A stretch of DNA of 64,000 nt from T3Sed10-241 sp036796255 (GCA_036796255.1 DAIRDH010000004.1:24282-88281), one strand, 5' to 3'. Positions 8,152 to 17,366 are shown, counted from the stretch's first letter. The notes: generated by a model not told the origin, from the letters alone. Numbers and translations: made by a program.

Positions 8152-9432
8152 GTGAACCCCTACCTCGATAAATACGCCACCAGGATACGCCTCATCAGAG
8201 AGCGGCCAAGTGCCAACCTGGGCATGGTGGTGGTGATACCCAGCAGCAATGAGCCCGATATAGACCAGGCGCTCAATGCGCTGTACAGTTGCAGCTCGCC
8301 GCCTTGCGATGTGGAAGTGATTGTGGTGCTCAACAATGCGGAGAATGCACCTGAGGAAGTAAGGCAGGTGAACAGGGAAAGCGCAGAAGTGTGCCGGCGC
8401 TGGAAATTACAACACGACAGGCCATCCTTTCGCATACACCTTATCGAGGAGCTGGAGCTACCCAAACGCAAGGCTGGGGTGGGATTTGCGCGAAAAATCG
8501 GTATGGATGAGGCGGTGCGGAGGCTTCACGATGTGGACAACCGCGATGGTATCATTATTTGCTTTGATGCCGATTGCACCTGTACGCCCAATTATCTCGA
8601 TGCCGTACACCAGCATTTCCAAAAACACCCCAAAAGTCCCGGTTGCTCTATTCGCTTTGCACACCCCACTTTTGGCACTGATTATGATCCGCTTAACTAC
8701 CTGGGTATTGCGTATTACGAGCTTCACCTGCGGTATTACAACCAGGCCATCCGCGCCACCGGATTTCCAAATGCTTTTCACACAGTGGGTTCTGCGATGG
8801 CAGTGCGTTCATCGGCTTACCAAAAGCAGGGGGGGATGAATACGCGGAAAGCGGGAGAGGACTTTTATTTCATTCACAAAATTATTGGCCTTGGCCACTT
8901 TACGGAGCTTAACAGCGCTATAGTCATCCCAGCTGCGAGAGCTTCGCAGCGGGTACCCTTTGGCACGGGCAAAGCCATTGCGGATTATCTCCTTTCGGGA
9001 AATAAGGGTTTTTACACCTACAACCCTCAGGCATTTAAGTATCTCCATACTTTCTTTAAGCACATTCCGGAATTTTACATCACCGCGCCTAAGCTCGAGC
9101 ACCTGGGCGGTGACCTGCCGTACATTTTAATTGACTTTCTGAGCGCCTATTTTTTCGAGGAGCGCATTGCAGAAATCAGAAGCAACAGCAGTGGGTACAA
9201 TTCATTTGAGAAACGTTTCTACCGCTGGTTTAACGCTTTCATGGTGTTGAAATTCGTTCACTTCGTCCGCGACAACGCCCATCCCAATGTGCGGGTAGAG
9301 CGCGCTGCCATCGAGTTGCTTCGACTCACAGGTCACCCTGAGGTGCAAAATATTCGCTCTACTGATGAGCTGCTCCATACATTCCGGGAAATAGAATGCA
9401 GGCCGCTTCGAAAGCAACTCAGGTTTAAATAG
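8152..9432 (+). CDS. Family 2 glycosyltransferase
   Basis: About 426 residues with a GTG start 8 nt after pdxH; a longer frame opening inside pdxH is less likely. GT-A fold: MVVVIPSSNEPD opens the nucleotide-binding strand, VEVIVVLNNAEN follows, and FDADCTCTPNYLD carries the metal-binding Asp motif. The later segment GSAMAVRSSAYQKQGGM and AGEDFYF (ED motif) fit the acceptor side. No membrane segment is seen. Acceptor unknown; a surface polysaccharide or lipid is plausible. Confidence 0.8.
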   Translation: MNPYLDKYATRIRLIRERPSANLGMVVVIPSSNEPDIDQALNALYSCSSPPCDVEVIVVLNNAENAPEEVRQVNRESAEVCRRWKLQHDRPSFRIHLIEELELPKRKAGVGFARKIGMDEAVRRLHDVDNRDGIIICFDADCTCTPNYLDAVHQHFQKHPKSPGCSIRFAHPTFGTDYDPLNYLGIAYYELHLRYYNQAIRATGFPNAFHTVGSAMAVRSSAYQKQGGMNTRKAGEDFYFIHKIIGLGHFTELNSAIVIPAARASQRVPFGTGKAIADYLLSGNKGFYTYNPQAFKYLHTFFKHIPEFYITAPKLEHLGGDLPYILIDFLSAYFFEERIAEIRSNSSGYNSFEKRFYRWFNAFMVLKFVHFVRDNAHPNVRVERAAIELLRLTGHPEVQNIRSTDELLHTFREIECRPLRKQLRFK

Positions 9433-9507
9433 CATGTTAATTACATGGGCGATAGTGATTGCTACTTCGTCTTTTACTACAAGGCAAAGTCCGGGAAATC
9501 TCAGCGC

Positions 9508-10209
9508 TTAACCCCCCTTGTTTTTCATGCCCAGATAAGCCCTTTCGTACTTTTCAATGTGCTTGAGGGAATTTCTTGTCCAGAGGTATCGCAGTGCCTT
9601 TTTCTCTTCCGGACTCAGCTGATGTGCAATATTTTCAGCTGCGAGCCTGCGGCGCATGGCATGCAGGGTAAGGGCTGCAGCGACGGAAACATTAAAGCTT
9701 TCTGTAAATCCGTGCATAGGAATTCGGCACAGCAGGTCAGCGTTTTGCATGGCCAGCTCAGACACCCCGCGCCGCTCGGCACCAAACACGAATGCAATGG
9801 GTTGATCAAGCGGGAGGTCATCAATGCTCATATCGGTATGGGGAGTGGTTGCTGCAATTCTGTACCCTTTGGATTTCAATGCATTGAAGCAATCTAAAGT
9901 AATGTCTTCTTTGCCTTTATACCGGTGCATGGTGAGCCATTTTTTGCTCCCACTTTCCACACGTGGGTGGCGCTCCCAGGAATAGCGGTTCTCTACGATA
10001 TGAATATCCTGGATGCCAAAGCAGTCGCAGTTTCGCAATATGGCACCTGCATTGTGTGAGTGAAAAATGTCGTCAAGAACCACCGTAACGTGGCGGGTGC
10101 GCTTTTCCAAAACTTCATGGAGCAAACGTTTGCGCTCGTCTGTCAGAAATTGCTCGATAAACGTCAGGAACTGATCGTCATTTTCCAATTGATTTTCATC
10201 CTGCTCCAT
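9508..10209 (-). CDS. trmH: tRNA/rRNA 2'-O-methyltransferase, SpoU/TrmH family
   Basis: 233 residues with the three SPOUT motifs: NAGAILRNCDCFG near residue 53, FGAERRGVS near 141 and IPMHGFTESFNVSVAAAL near 163. The long C-terminal tail is typical of TrmH, which methylates G18 in the tRNA D-loop. An N-terminal acidic stretch precedes the domain. It lies downstream of the HU terminator on the same strand. Another SpoU target cannot be excluded. Confidence 0.82.
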   Translation of the reverse strand: MEQDENQLENDDQFLTFIEQFLTDERKRLLHEVLEKRTRHVTVVLDDIFHSHNAGAILRNCDCFGIQDIHIVENRYSWERHPRVESGSKKWLTMHRYKGKEDITLDCFNALKSKGYRIAATTPHTDMSIDDLPLDQPIAFVFGAERRGVSELAMQNADLLCRIPMHGFTESFNVSVAAALTLHAMRRRLAAENIAHQLSPEEKKALRYLWTRNSLKHIEKYERAYLGMKNKGG

Positions 10210-10245
10210 TTGGGATCGTCTTATTTATTCACCTCTATTTTACCA

Positions 10246-10278
10246 AAATAAAAAAGCCCCTCCTTTAACTGGAGAGAC
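10246..10278 (-). terminator. Rho-independent terminator of HU
   Basis: On the minus strand, TCTCTCC (10277-10271) pairs with GGAGGGG (10263-10257), with G-U pairs, around a 7-nt loop. A run of T (A on the plus strand, 10246-10256) follows. Confidence 0.65.
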
Positions 10279-10300
10279 TTTACAAAGATCTGTTTGTGGG

Positions 10301-10573
10301 TTAGGAAACCTTGTCAGAAAGCTCTGCTCCAGCTTTGAAGCGAACTACTTTTTTGGCTGCAATATTGATTTCTTTGCCTGTTTGTGGGTTGCGACCTTTA
10401 CGTGCAGCGCGCTCGCTCACTGAAAAAGATCCAAATCCTACCAGCGCAACACGGTCACCTGATTTAAGGGCTGAAGTTGTGGTGTTGATAAAAGCGTCAA
10501 GTGCGCTTTTAGCGGCAGCTTTTGACAGGCCTGCTTCTGAAGCAATTGCTTCAACTAATTCTGCTTTGTTCAT
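10301..10573 (-). CDS. HU family DNA-binding protein
   Basis: 90 residues, full HU length. Begins MNKAELVEAIASEAGLSKAAAKSALDAF, with the beta-arm signature VGFGSFSVSERAARKGRNPQTG and a KVVRFKAG tail. It binds and bends DNA as a dimer in nucleoid organisation. Monocistronic: its own consensus promoter upstream and a terminator downstream. Confidence 0.95.
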   Translation of the reverse strand: MNKAELVEAIASEAGLSKAAAKSALDAFINTTTSALKSGDRVALVGFGSFSVSERAARKGRNPQTGKEINIAAKKVVRFKAGAELSDKVS

Positions 10574-10621
10574 TTTGGTGTTTTGTAATTAAAGGTTAAC
10601 AATAAGTTCGTTGAACACAGA

Positions 10622-10651
10622 CAAATTTACTCGAATAAGCAACCCTTCCAA
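10622..10651 (-). promoter_or_regulatory. Promoter of HU, TTG-N19-TAAATTTG
   Basis: On the minus strand TTG (10651-10649) and TAAATTTG (10629-10622) are 19 bp apart. Transcription would start near 10617, giving a leader of about 44 nt. Confidence 0.72.
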
Positions 10652-10654
10652 GTT

Positions 10655-10780
10655 TTAGCCGGTCCTGAGGCCCTGTTTGTTAATAAAATAGCGCATTTGT
10701 TGAAAAGTACAGCGCTGAAACCCGCATCTGGAGCGGTTTTCCGCAATTTCGAACACTTCTGCAGGTATCGTTATTGCCAT
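10655..10780 (-). CDS. Small hypothetical protein (41 aa), uncertain
   Basis: An uninterrupted 41-codon frame, MAITIPAEVFEIAENRSR then CGFQRCTFQQ, with two Cys five residues apart. It lies about 95 nt downstream of fmt on the same strand, so could be the last gene of the lipase-fmt operon. I do not recognise a family. Part of it overlaps the -33 side of the HU promoter. It may be chance. Confidence 0.25.
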   Translation of the reverse strand: MAITIPAEVFEIAENRSRCGFQRCTFQQMRYFINKQGLRTG

Positions 10781-10874
10781 TTTCGTGTCTTTTAAATGGG
10801 CTTAATTCAAGCCAATAAGTGCTCCTTATTCATTCGTTTTGCAAATGCGCATTCATCAATTTGCGATTTGATTT

Positions 10875-11834
10875 CTAAAACGAACTTCCTTCCGGAAAGG
10901 TGAAGCCATTCAGGAATTCGCGACTTGTCATGCGCCTTTTACCCGCAGCCTGCAAAGCAGTCACTGCGATTTGTCCTTTAGCGGTATCGACTATAAGCAT
11001 ATCGCGCGTAGCATGTATTGTACCAGGTGCGGCTTCGGCGGCTGTGTCGAGAAGTTCTGATTCCAGGATTTTGATTGCATGCTCTTGTCCATCGCCAGAT
11101 TGGAATTCAGTGAAAGCAGCCGGGTAGGGGCTCAATCCGCGAATGTGGTTGTGTATTGCCGAAGCCTCTTGATGCCAATTGATCCTGCAATCCTCCCGAA
11201 ATATTTTTGGCGCCTCGGGAGCTGAACCCGAACCGCTAAGCTCCAGCTGTGGAATACCTTTGGCCTCCCCACTGGCGATCTTTTGAACCGTAGCAGCCAA
11301 CAAGTCAGCACCGAGGTGCATCATCCTGTCGTGGAGGTCACCTGCATTTTCGTTGGGACCGATAGCAGTCGTAACCCTGTCAATTACGGCACCGGTATCA
11401 ATGTCGCGCTCTATAAAGAAGGTGGTGAGTCCGGTTTCTGTTTCGCCATTCATGATGGCCCTGTTAATGGGCGCGGCACCGCGGTAGGCGGGTAGGAGTG
11501 AGCCGTGCAGGTTAATGGTGCCTTTAGGCGGCATAGCCCAAATAACCTCAGGCAACATGCGAAAAGCGACCACCACAAACAGGTCGGCGTGGTAAGATGC
11601 AATTTGATTTACAAAGCTTGGCGCCTTGAGCTTGTCAGGTTGCATTACAGGAATATCCAGTTCAAGAGCAGCTTGCTTAACCGCACTCATGCTCAGTTTC
11701 TTGCCTCGGCCTGACGGTTTGTCTGGAGCGGTCACCACGGCACGCACGTCATGCGCTTTTGCCAAGGCTTGCAATGATGGCACAGCAAATTCAGGAGTGC
11801 CCATAAAAATGATACGCAATCGATTGGTGCTCAT
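10875..11834 (-). CDS. fmt: Methionyl-tRNA formyltransferase
   Basis: 319 residues, full length. The N-terminal formyl-transfer domain has IIFMGTPEFAVPSL, the folate-site motif INLHGSLLPAYRGAAPI near residue 105 with catalytic Asn and His, and the Asp in ERDIDTGAVI. The C-terminal domain (CRINWHQEASAIHNHIRGLSP) binds initiator tRNA. It makes formyl-Met-tRNA for translation initiation in the cytosol. It starts 12 nt after the lipase gene, so the two are likely co-transcribed. Confidence 0.95.
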   Translation of the reverse strand: MSTNRLRIIFMGTPEFAVPSLQALAKAHDVRAVVTAPDKPSGRGKKLSMSAVKQAALELDIPVMQPDKLKAPSFVNQIASYHADLFVVVAFRMLPEVIWAMPPKGTINLHGSLLPAYRGAAPINRAIMNGETETGLTTFFIERDIDTGAVIDRVTTAIGPNENAGDLHDRMMHLGADLLAATVQKIASGEAKGIPQLELSGSGSAPEAPKIFREDCRINWHQEASAIHNHIRGLSPYPAAFTEFQSGDGQEHAIKILESELLDTAAEAAPGTIHATRDMLIVDTAKGQIAVTALQAAGKRRMTSREFLNGFTFPEGSSF

Positions 11835-11846
11835 TTGTTATTAAAA

Positions 11847-13313
11847 TTAATCTACTTTCCTAAAAACGAATTTCTCGAGCCCATCCTGACTCAGGTACAG
11901 ATGTAAGTCCCGAATTTCCCATTCGAAATCACCTTGAAGGGCTTGCAAGAATGCACGCTCCATGTTTTCATCACCACACCACATACGGCTAGCACCAACT
12001 CTGCTGATCATCAGAAGGGATTGGGTCACTTTGAGTTCACCATGGATGGCATTGCAGCCTCCATATCCGGTCAGCTTATTTTCTTTCGGGTAGAGCTCTA
12101 AATAGGGCCGTTTGCCGGAAAATAGATTGATATCTATGCTTACGCCATTTATGCTTTCCAGTGCCCAAATGTCATGCAATCGCATCATCGCGGGCAGCTC
12201 GTCTGAACTTAATTTCTCCGATTTTAAACTGAAAATTTGCTCGGTCAACATCATATAGGGTGCGTGAATATGGTGGATGAAGATTGCATCGCTGTCTTCA
12301 GGATATGTATTCAGATAAGCCTCATCTGGCGTAAGAATGATCATATTGCCTGTGCGTACATAATGATTGCTGTGCATAAACGGTGGAATCTCGAGTCCAG
12401 GCAACACTTTCACCACCATTTTGGATGTCATATCTCCGAGATACTTTTCGTAATTCTTTTGCGCTTTTCTGGTGGGCTTGTCCAGTTTTTTGTACACATG
12501 CTTCATCACCAGTCGATCGGGCATCTTTTGCGCTTTGATCATTACACCTGCATTGCGAAAGGGATTGGTGGTGCTAAAGTCATCAATGGTCTGAATACTG
12601 ATGGGTACCTGAGGCACCCAGTCCAAGCTGTTGACTACATTATAAGCCCAGCCATTCTGCGTAAGCGACTCATAGTGTTGCGCGAAGAAAAGATTTCCCG
12701 GCTTGGGACCTGCGCTGCAATATGTTTTGAACTGAATATCCGAAGCAAGGGCACCTTGCGATTGCAGACTTAAGAGGTGGGCTGTGAGCAAGTAGGCGAT
12801 GCTTCCTCCCTGGCTGTGGCCCAGGATGATAAAATCGCGTATCCCACTGTGGTAGAGGGAATCAATGCGAGGCAATATATCCCGACTGAGAAATGCCATG
12901 CCAATGAGCCATCCTGTGTGCACTCCTGCACGGGGATCAGGTGCCAGGGAGTAATTGAACTTGTCTCCAACGGTATTCAAGGTAATCACACCTTGGGCCG
13001 GCAGCATGGCTGCATAGAAATTCTCTAGCCAGCTTTCTGTTTTTAGGGTTGTGCCGCGTAGGCTTATCACGGCTACCCCTTGCGCGTCAGTCCACAGGTC
13101 CCATGAGTTGTCAAGGGCCATGGGCTGAGATTTATAAATCATGGTGTAACGGCTGCTAGGGGAGTGCTTGGCGCTGTAGGCACTATCACCTACAGTCGCT
13201 ACACTTACACGCAGCAATTCCAGGTATTCATCAGCGTCAAATCCCGGCTTGAGGTTTTGAGCCAGCATGAGCGAATGGCTGAGGCAGAGGCAAATGAACA
13301 AGACTGGCTTCAT
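11847..13313 (-). CDS. Secreted class 3 lipase-like hydrolase fused to a META (HslJ) domain
   Basis: 488 residues from the ATG at 13313, giving the signal peptide MKPVLFICLCLSHSLMLAQ. A longer start at 13361 is upstream of a TACCTTTG box (13353-13346) and unlikely. The hydrolase domain has the nucleophile elbow GHSQGG near residue 165, and WVPQVP and HSNHY later, as in Lipase_3. The last 110 residues (HDIWALESINGVSI, GCNAIHGELK, MWCGDENMERAF) form a META domain, usually a separate heat-shock or lipoprotein module. Substrate unknown. I know of no standard role for this pairing. Confidence 0.8.
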   Translation of the reverse strand: MKPVLFICLCLSHSLMLAQNLKPGFDADEYLELLRVSVATVGDSAYSAKHSPSSRYTMIYKSQPMALDNSWDLWTDAQGVAVISLRGTTLKTESWLENFYAAMLPAQGVITLNTVGDKFNYSLAPDPRAGVHTGWLIGMAFLSRDILPRIDSLYHSGIRDFIILGHSQGGSIAYLLTAHLLSLQSQGALASDIQFKTYCSAGPKPGNLFFAQHYESLTQNGWAYNVVNSLDWVPQVPISIQTIDDFSTTNPFRNAGVMIKAQKMPDRLVMKHVYKKLDKPTRKAQKNYEKYLGDMTSKMVVKVLPGLEIPPFMHSNHYVRTGNMIILTPDEAYLNTYPEDSDAIFIHHIHAPYMMLTEQIFSLKSEKLSSDELPAMMRLHDIWALESINGVSIDINLFSGKRPYLELYPKENKLTGYGGCNAIHGELKVTQSLLMISRVGASRMWCGDENMERAFLQALQGDFEWEIRDLHLYLSQDGLEKFVFRKVD

Positions 13314-13642
13314 AAGGATCATTGATAGGATGATTAAATAAACGGCAAAGGTAATAAGCATGTTGAAGCAAGCAGTGATATTACTGGCCTATTAAGATTG
13401 CGCTTTACCGCGATCTCCGTGTACAGTCATGTCCTATTCTGCTATCCCTTTAAATAGAGCAGCACGCGTCGATGTTTTGAATCTGCTTTTTAGCATCGCG
13501 GGCGTGAATGTGATAGCACGTATTTATACAACCTCAGGAGCAATTGTCACGGAAGAGTAAATATTCCTGCTTTTTTTATAACGAGGCGTGCATAAAGTCA
13601 GCGATTAAATTGCTATATTTAGCTCTACCAATATTAGTCCCT
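13314..13642. other. Intergenic region between divergent lipase and antitoxin genes
   Basis: Contains the lipase -7 box on the minus strand (13353-13346). A TATATTTA box sits shortly before the antitoxin start at 13643. I see no RNA gene or further coding frame. Confidence 0.5.
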
Positions 13643-13900
13643 ATGAAAACCGAATATACTTTACATCCAAAAAAAGAGCTTTTGCAAAATGCAAAAAATT
13701 ACGCTGCATCACAAGGCTATGGACTCGATGAACTGCTGGAGGGATACATTCGATTCCTGTCGCACAAAGAGGAGAGGAGGGATGCCAGTAAGACAGAGCT
13801 CAACTCATTTATAGATGAGTTGCATGGTGAATTTGATTTAACGCTCGACCCCGATGCGAAGAAGGATTACCGGCGTTATTTGATTGATAAATACCGCTAA
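13643..13900 (+). CDS. Solitary antitoxin-like protein (DUF6364/ribbon-helix-helix type)
   Basis: 85 residues from the ATG at 13643; the longer frame from 13544 adds an unrelated stretch. MKTEYTLHPKKELLQNAKNY followed by SQGYGLDELLEGYIRFL is the strand-helix-helix pattern of DUF6364-type antitoxins, and the tail (DPDAKKDYRRYLIDKYR) matches their C-terminal toxin-binding region. These usually precede a PIN-domain toxin, but the next 200 bp contain no toxin frame. It may be an orphan, or autorepress or act on a distant toxin. Confidence 0.6.
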   Translation: MKTEYTLHPKKELLQNAKNYAASQGYGLDELLEGYIRFLSHKEERRDASKTELNSFIDELHGEFDLTLDPDAKKDYRRYLIDKYR

Positions 13901-14008
13901 TCACTTATTTATTGACGCTCCGATTTTTGTGACCAACCCTTGCTGCCACAGTTGGCTGGGAAATCAGAGCCATACACCGTTATTTTTTCTTGAAAATACG
14001 GAAAAATC

Positions 14009-14038
14009 TTGTCAGGCAGGGGAGTTCAGTTATTTTTG
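14009..14038 (+). promoter_or_regulatory. Promoter of the TPR gene, TTG-N19-TATTTTTG
   Basis: TTG at 14009-14011 and TATTTTTG at 14031-14038, 19 bp apart. Predicted start near 14043, leader about 56 nt to the ATG at 14099. Confidence 0.7.
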
Positions 14039-14098
14039 CAGCAAATTATAAATGCCTTTGGCACCCGTTTTGCAATTTTGAACCCAAAACAAAGTAAA

Positions 14099-15226
14099 AT
14101 GAAACATATCGTTTATATCCTCGGAATTTTCCTGGCCAGTCAGGCTGTTGCACAAAATGCATCGGTTGTTACGGCCTACAGATACAAAACCTCAGGGGAA
14201 TTTGACAAAGCGCTTGAAGCCATTGAGCCAGCTACAACGCACGAAAAAACAGCAACCAAAGAGAAAACCTGGCGCTACAGAGGAGATATTTATCTCGGTC
14301 TCGCACAAGGCGATTATGAGGTAAATAAAGTTGAAGCGCTTCAGCAGGCATACGAATCATATGTAAAAGCCAAAGAATATGACACCAAGGAGAGCTGGTT
14401 GCAAGAAATTACCGTTGGATTTAATGAAGTGAGGATTGCGAGCCTTAACGCAGGAGTCGATGCATTTACAGCTGAGAAATACGCAGATGCCCGCGACTTA
14501 TTTTTGGTGAGTGGCAACGTGGGAGCAGAGCTCGGCATCGTTGACACGCTGGCTTTTTATAATGGGGGATTGGCTGCCGAGCAGGCAGGAGATTTCCAAA
14601 ATGCAGCTGAACTTTATGAGCGCACAGCCGGGACCGGATATCTTGAGGGTAAAATGTACCTATACATTGCCAATGTGTACAATAAGATGGAGAATGATGA
14701 GCAATATATCGCTACCCTAAAGAAGGGCCGGGAGCTGTACCCGTCTGATCCTGACCTTATCATCTACGAATTGAACTACTACCTGGGACGGGGTGAATTT
14801 GATAAAGCGGAAAACAACCTTAAACTTGCTGTGGAGCAGGAGCCAGACAATAAGCAATTGTTTTTCTCATTGGGCGTAGTGTATGACAACTTGAAGCGCA
14901 AGGAAGATGCGATCAAGGCCTATGAGCGCGCTATAGAAATTGATCCAGATTACTTTGATGCGCTTTACAATCTCGGAGCAATGTACTTCAACGAAGGTGT
15001 GGAGATGAACAATGCCGCGAATGAAATCAAAGACAATAAGAAATATGATGCGGCAAGGGCGGAAGCTAAAAAGGTGTTTGAAAAAGCAAAACCTTACCTA
15101 GCTAAAGCACATGAAATAGACGAAACAGACATGGGTGCGCTGGTGTCACTTTCTCAAGTGTATGCTTTGCTTGGGGAAAATGAAAAGTACACAGCAATCA
15201 AGGCAAAGCTTGACGCACAGAAGTAA
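14099..15226 (+). CDS. Secreted tetratricopeptide-repeat protein
   Basis: 375 residues from the ATG at 14099, which opens a signal peptide (MKHIVYILGIFLASQAVAQ). An earlier in-frame codon lies within the promoter. At least four TPR units are visible; the clearest are AFYNGGLAAEQAGDFQNAAELYERTAG, the repeat beginning PDNKQLFFSLGVVYDNLKRKEDAIK, and DPDYFDALYNLGAMYFNEG. Periplasmic or outer-membrane scaffold in Bacteroidota; partner unknown. A strong terminator follows. Confidence 0.8.
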   Translation: MKHIVYILGIFLASQAVAQNASVVTAYRYKTSGEFDKALEAIEPATTHEKTATKEKTWRYRGDIYLGLAQGDYEVNKVEALQQAYESYVKAKEYDTKESWLQEITVGFNEVRIASLNAGVDAFTAEKYADARDLFLVSGNVGAELGIVDTLAFYNGGLAAEQAGDFQNAAELYERTAGTGYLEGKMYLYIANVYNKMENDEQYIATLKKGRELYPSDPDLIIYELNYYLGRGEFDKAENNLKLAVEQEPDNKQLFFSLGVVYDNLKRKEDAIKAYERAIEIDPDYFDALYNLGAMYFNEGVEMNNAANEIKDNKKYDAARAEAKKVFEKAKPYLAKAHEIDETDMGALVSLSQVYALLGENEKYTAIKAKLDAQK

Positions 15227-15243
15227 GAACTGAAGTTTAATCT

Positions 15244-15273
15244 AAAAACCCGCGAAACTTTCGCGGGTTTTTT
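15244..15273 (+). terminator. Rho-independent terminator
   Basis: CCCGCGAA (15249-15256) pairs with TTCGCGGG (15260-15267) around a 3-nt loop. Flanking A and T tracts extend the stem and provide the U-run. Confidence 0.9.
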
Positions 15274-15307
15274 ATGTTCGACACTTTGATAAATCAACAT
15301 AACAGTT

Positions 15308-15652
15308 ATGCGACTTACAGTTTTGGCATTTTTGATTTTAACCCTGATTGCCTGCAAGCCATCGGGAAGGGAAAGATCAAGGGGCATAAATGACATCGAA
15401 AATGCCATTAGAATTATTGAGAGCCGCAATGTGGCGGAACAAGGAATTATTGACGCACACAAGTACGAGATAGAAGTTCTTGAAGGCAACATGGCCAAAG
15501 TATCCAGTGAGGGGATGCGGGATAAGTTGAGGTCGGAAATTGAAATGAAAAAATTGGGAATTCAAAAGGCACATAGGAATATGGCCAACCAGGATACAGT
15601 CTTGGAGCAACTGCGTTTAAAGCGAGACAGTATAAATGCCCTTGCCAAATAA
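15308..15652 (+). CDS. Small coiled-coil lipoprotein, unknown function
   Basis: 114 residues. Signal peptide with lipobox LTLIAC|K (Cys16). The mature part is almost entirely helical with heptad-like spacing (IENAIRIIESR, EIEVLEGNM, MKKLGIQKAHRNM) and charged, consistent with a short coiled coil anchored to the envelope. I do not recognise a family. It follows the TPR gene but is separated from it by a terminator. Confidence 0.55.
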   Translation: MRLTVLAFLILTLIACKPSGRERSRGINDIENAIRIIESRNVAEQGIIDAHKYEIEVLEGNMAKVSSEGMRDKLRSEIEMKKLGIQKAHRNMANQDTVLEQLRLKRDSINALAK

Positions 15653-15757
15653 AGTTATAATTGCAGGGCAGAAACGGAAAGGATCAGTTAACATAATATA
15701 AATTATCGGACAATTGTAGGTATCCCGTTTAGATCTTGAAAATTCATTTTCTTATGT

Positions 15758-16213
15758 TTACCAATTACTGGACTCCAAGCCATAAATGGCTTCGAGAATA
15801 TCACGTTGGCTTATCTGTCCCATTAACACTCCGTCTTTAACCACAGGAAAGCGTCGAACTTTTGAATTCAGGAATTTTTGTGCTGCATCGAAAACGTTCA
15901 TATTAGGATCGATCGTGATTACTTCTGAAATCATATGATCAGAAACGAGCCCAGCATTATTGGGCGAATTGTTATACTGACCCCGTACAATTTCTTTGAG
16001 GCAATCACCTTCAGAAATTATTCCTACAAGTTTGCCGGATTCATCCACAACCGGGCCACCGGATATTTTTTTTGCAATTAAGCATTTCACAACTTCGCCA
16101 ACGGATTGAGAAGGTTTAAAGGTGGTCAATTGACGTGTCATGAAGTCACAGACCTGCACGCTTTGCAACTCTTTTGTAGGTGCTTTGCGCACTCCAGTGA
16201 AGCTCTTTACCAT
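15758..16213 (-). CDS. Tandem CBS-domain protein
   Basis: 151 residues with two CBS modules: VCDFMTRQLTTFKPSQSVGEV with ISGGPVVDESGKLVGIISEGD, then VSDHMISEVITIDPNMNVFD with RRFPVVKDGVLMGQISQRD. Stand-alone CBS pairs bind adenine nucleotides and sense energy state. No effector domain is fused. Isolated between two plus-strand genes. Confidence 0.85.
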   Translation of the reverse strand: MVKSFTGVRKAPTKELQSVQVCDFMTRQLTTFKPSQSVGEVVKCLIAKKISGGPVVDESGKLVGIISEGDCLKEIVRGQYNNSPNNAGLVSDHMISEVITIDPNMNVFDAAQKFLNSKVRRFPVVKDGVLMGQISQRDILEAIYGLESSNW

Positions 16214-16370
16214 TGTAAGGGATTTTAAAGGTTCAAGTAACGGTTTAACAAGATATGCAATTCCTGCTAAATTACAAGTCCTGACGTATGTATTGAAGTC
16301 ACTTTCTTGAAATATTTAAAGCTGCCGTGCTATTTTCTGTAGTTTCGCGCCAGCCCATTTATATTTTGCA

Positions 16371-17366
16371 ATGTCTTTTTCATCAAGAACATACTTGTCA
16401 ATAGCAGACTTCCTCGACATTCGCAATCGCCTATGGCAAAGACGAAGTGTGGGTATTTTACAAAAGCTTTTCAAGCCATCACTTCAGCGAACCGCAGATA
16501 CTTTTGGCCACAACTTCGAGTCGTCAGTCTGGACCATTATCCCCGCCGTGCGCAAAAGGCTCAATATGCTTGCCACCGGACAGCCCGACAAAACGTACGA
16601 AGAATATGTCATTGAAAAATGGTTGGCTTCAGTGCAGTCGCCAACGCTCCTTTCTATAGGCTGCGGTGTTGCGAGCCATGAACTCATTTTTGCAGAAAAG
16701 GGCCATTTCGTTCTGGTACACGGAATTGACCTCGCCCATGAACTGATACTTTCTGCGCGCAAAAAGGCTGATGAGCTGGGGCTTCACAATACGAAGTTTG
16801 AGGTCAAGAATTTTTTAACTGAGCCCTTTGATCAAAAATATGATGTCGTTCTCTTTCATCAAAGTCTGCATCATTTTGAGAATTTCGATCATATCCTTGC
16901 GAATTTTTTACCCAAAGTTTTGAAGCCAGATGGCATCCTAGTGATCCATGAATATGTTGGGCCCACGAGGCTTCAATGGCATACTGCACAGCTCAGTGAA
17001 GTGAATCGCTTGCTTCAAAAATTGCCAGTTGCATACAGACAGATATTTAAAACCCCGTTTTTGCAAAAGCAGGTCTACCGGCCCGGCCTGCTGCGTATGC
17101 AGGCTTCAGATCCTTCTGAGTCAATCAATAGCAGTGAAATTGTTTCTGCGCTGAGGCGACACCTTATGGCTTTGGAAGAGCACCCACTTGGAGGAAATTT
17201 ATTACACTTGTTATTCAAGGATATTGCGCATCATTTTTGCAATGAGAGAAAGGAGACGAAGGAGTATCTACAAATGCTATTTGATGCAGAAGACCAATGG
17301 ATGAAATCGCACCAGAGCGATTTTATTTTTGGCGTGTACGCCTTACCAGAGACCTTAAAACAATGA
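16371..17366 (+). CDS. Class I SAM-dependent methyltransferase
   Basis: 331 residues. The SAM-binding motif I is LLSIGCGVASHELI; the acidic residue of motif II is in GIDLAHELI; motif IV is YDVVLFHQSLHHFENF and the post-motif strand is LKPDGILVIHEYVGP, as in Methyltransf_11/25 enzymes. About 110 N-terminal residues have no recognised domain. The C-terminal part may bind the substrate, which is unknown. A TAGTTTCG box at 16340-16347 lies 24 nt upstream. A DUF2147 gene follows after 43 nt. Confidence 0.75.
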   Translation: MSFSSRTYLSIADFLDIRNRLWQRRSVGILQKLFKPSLQRTADTFGHNFESSVWTIIPAVRKRLNMLATGQPDKTYEEYVIEKWLASVQSPTLLSIGCGVASHELIFAEKGHFVLVHGIDLAHELILSARKKADELGLHNTKFEVKNFLTEPFDQKYDVVLFHQSLHHFENFDHILANFLPKVLKPDGILVIHEYVGPTRLQWHTAQLSEVNRLLQKLPVAYRQIFKTPFLQKQVYRPGLLRMQASDPSESINSSEIVSALRRHLMALEEHPLGGNLLHLLFKDIAHHFCNERKETKEYLQMLFDAEDQWMKSHQSDFIFGVYALPETLKQ

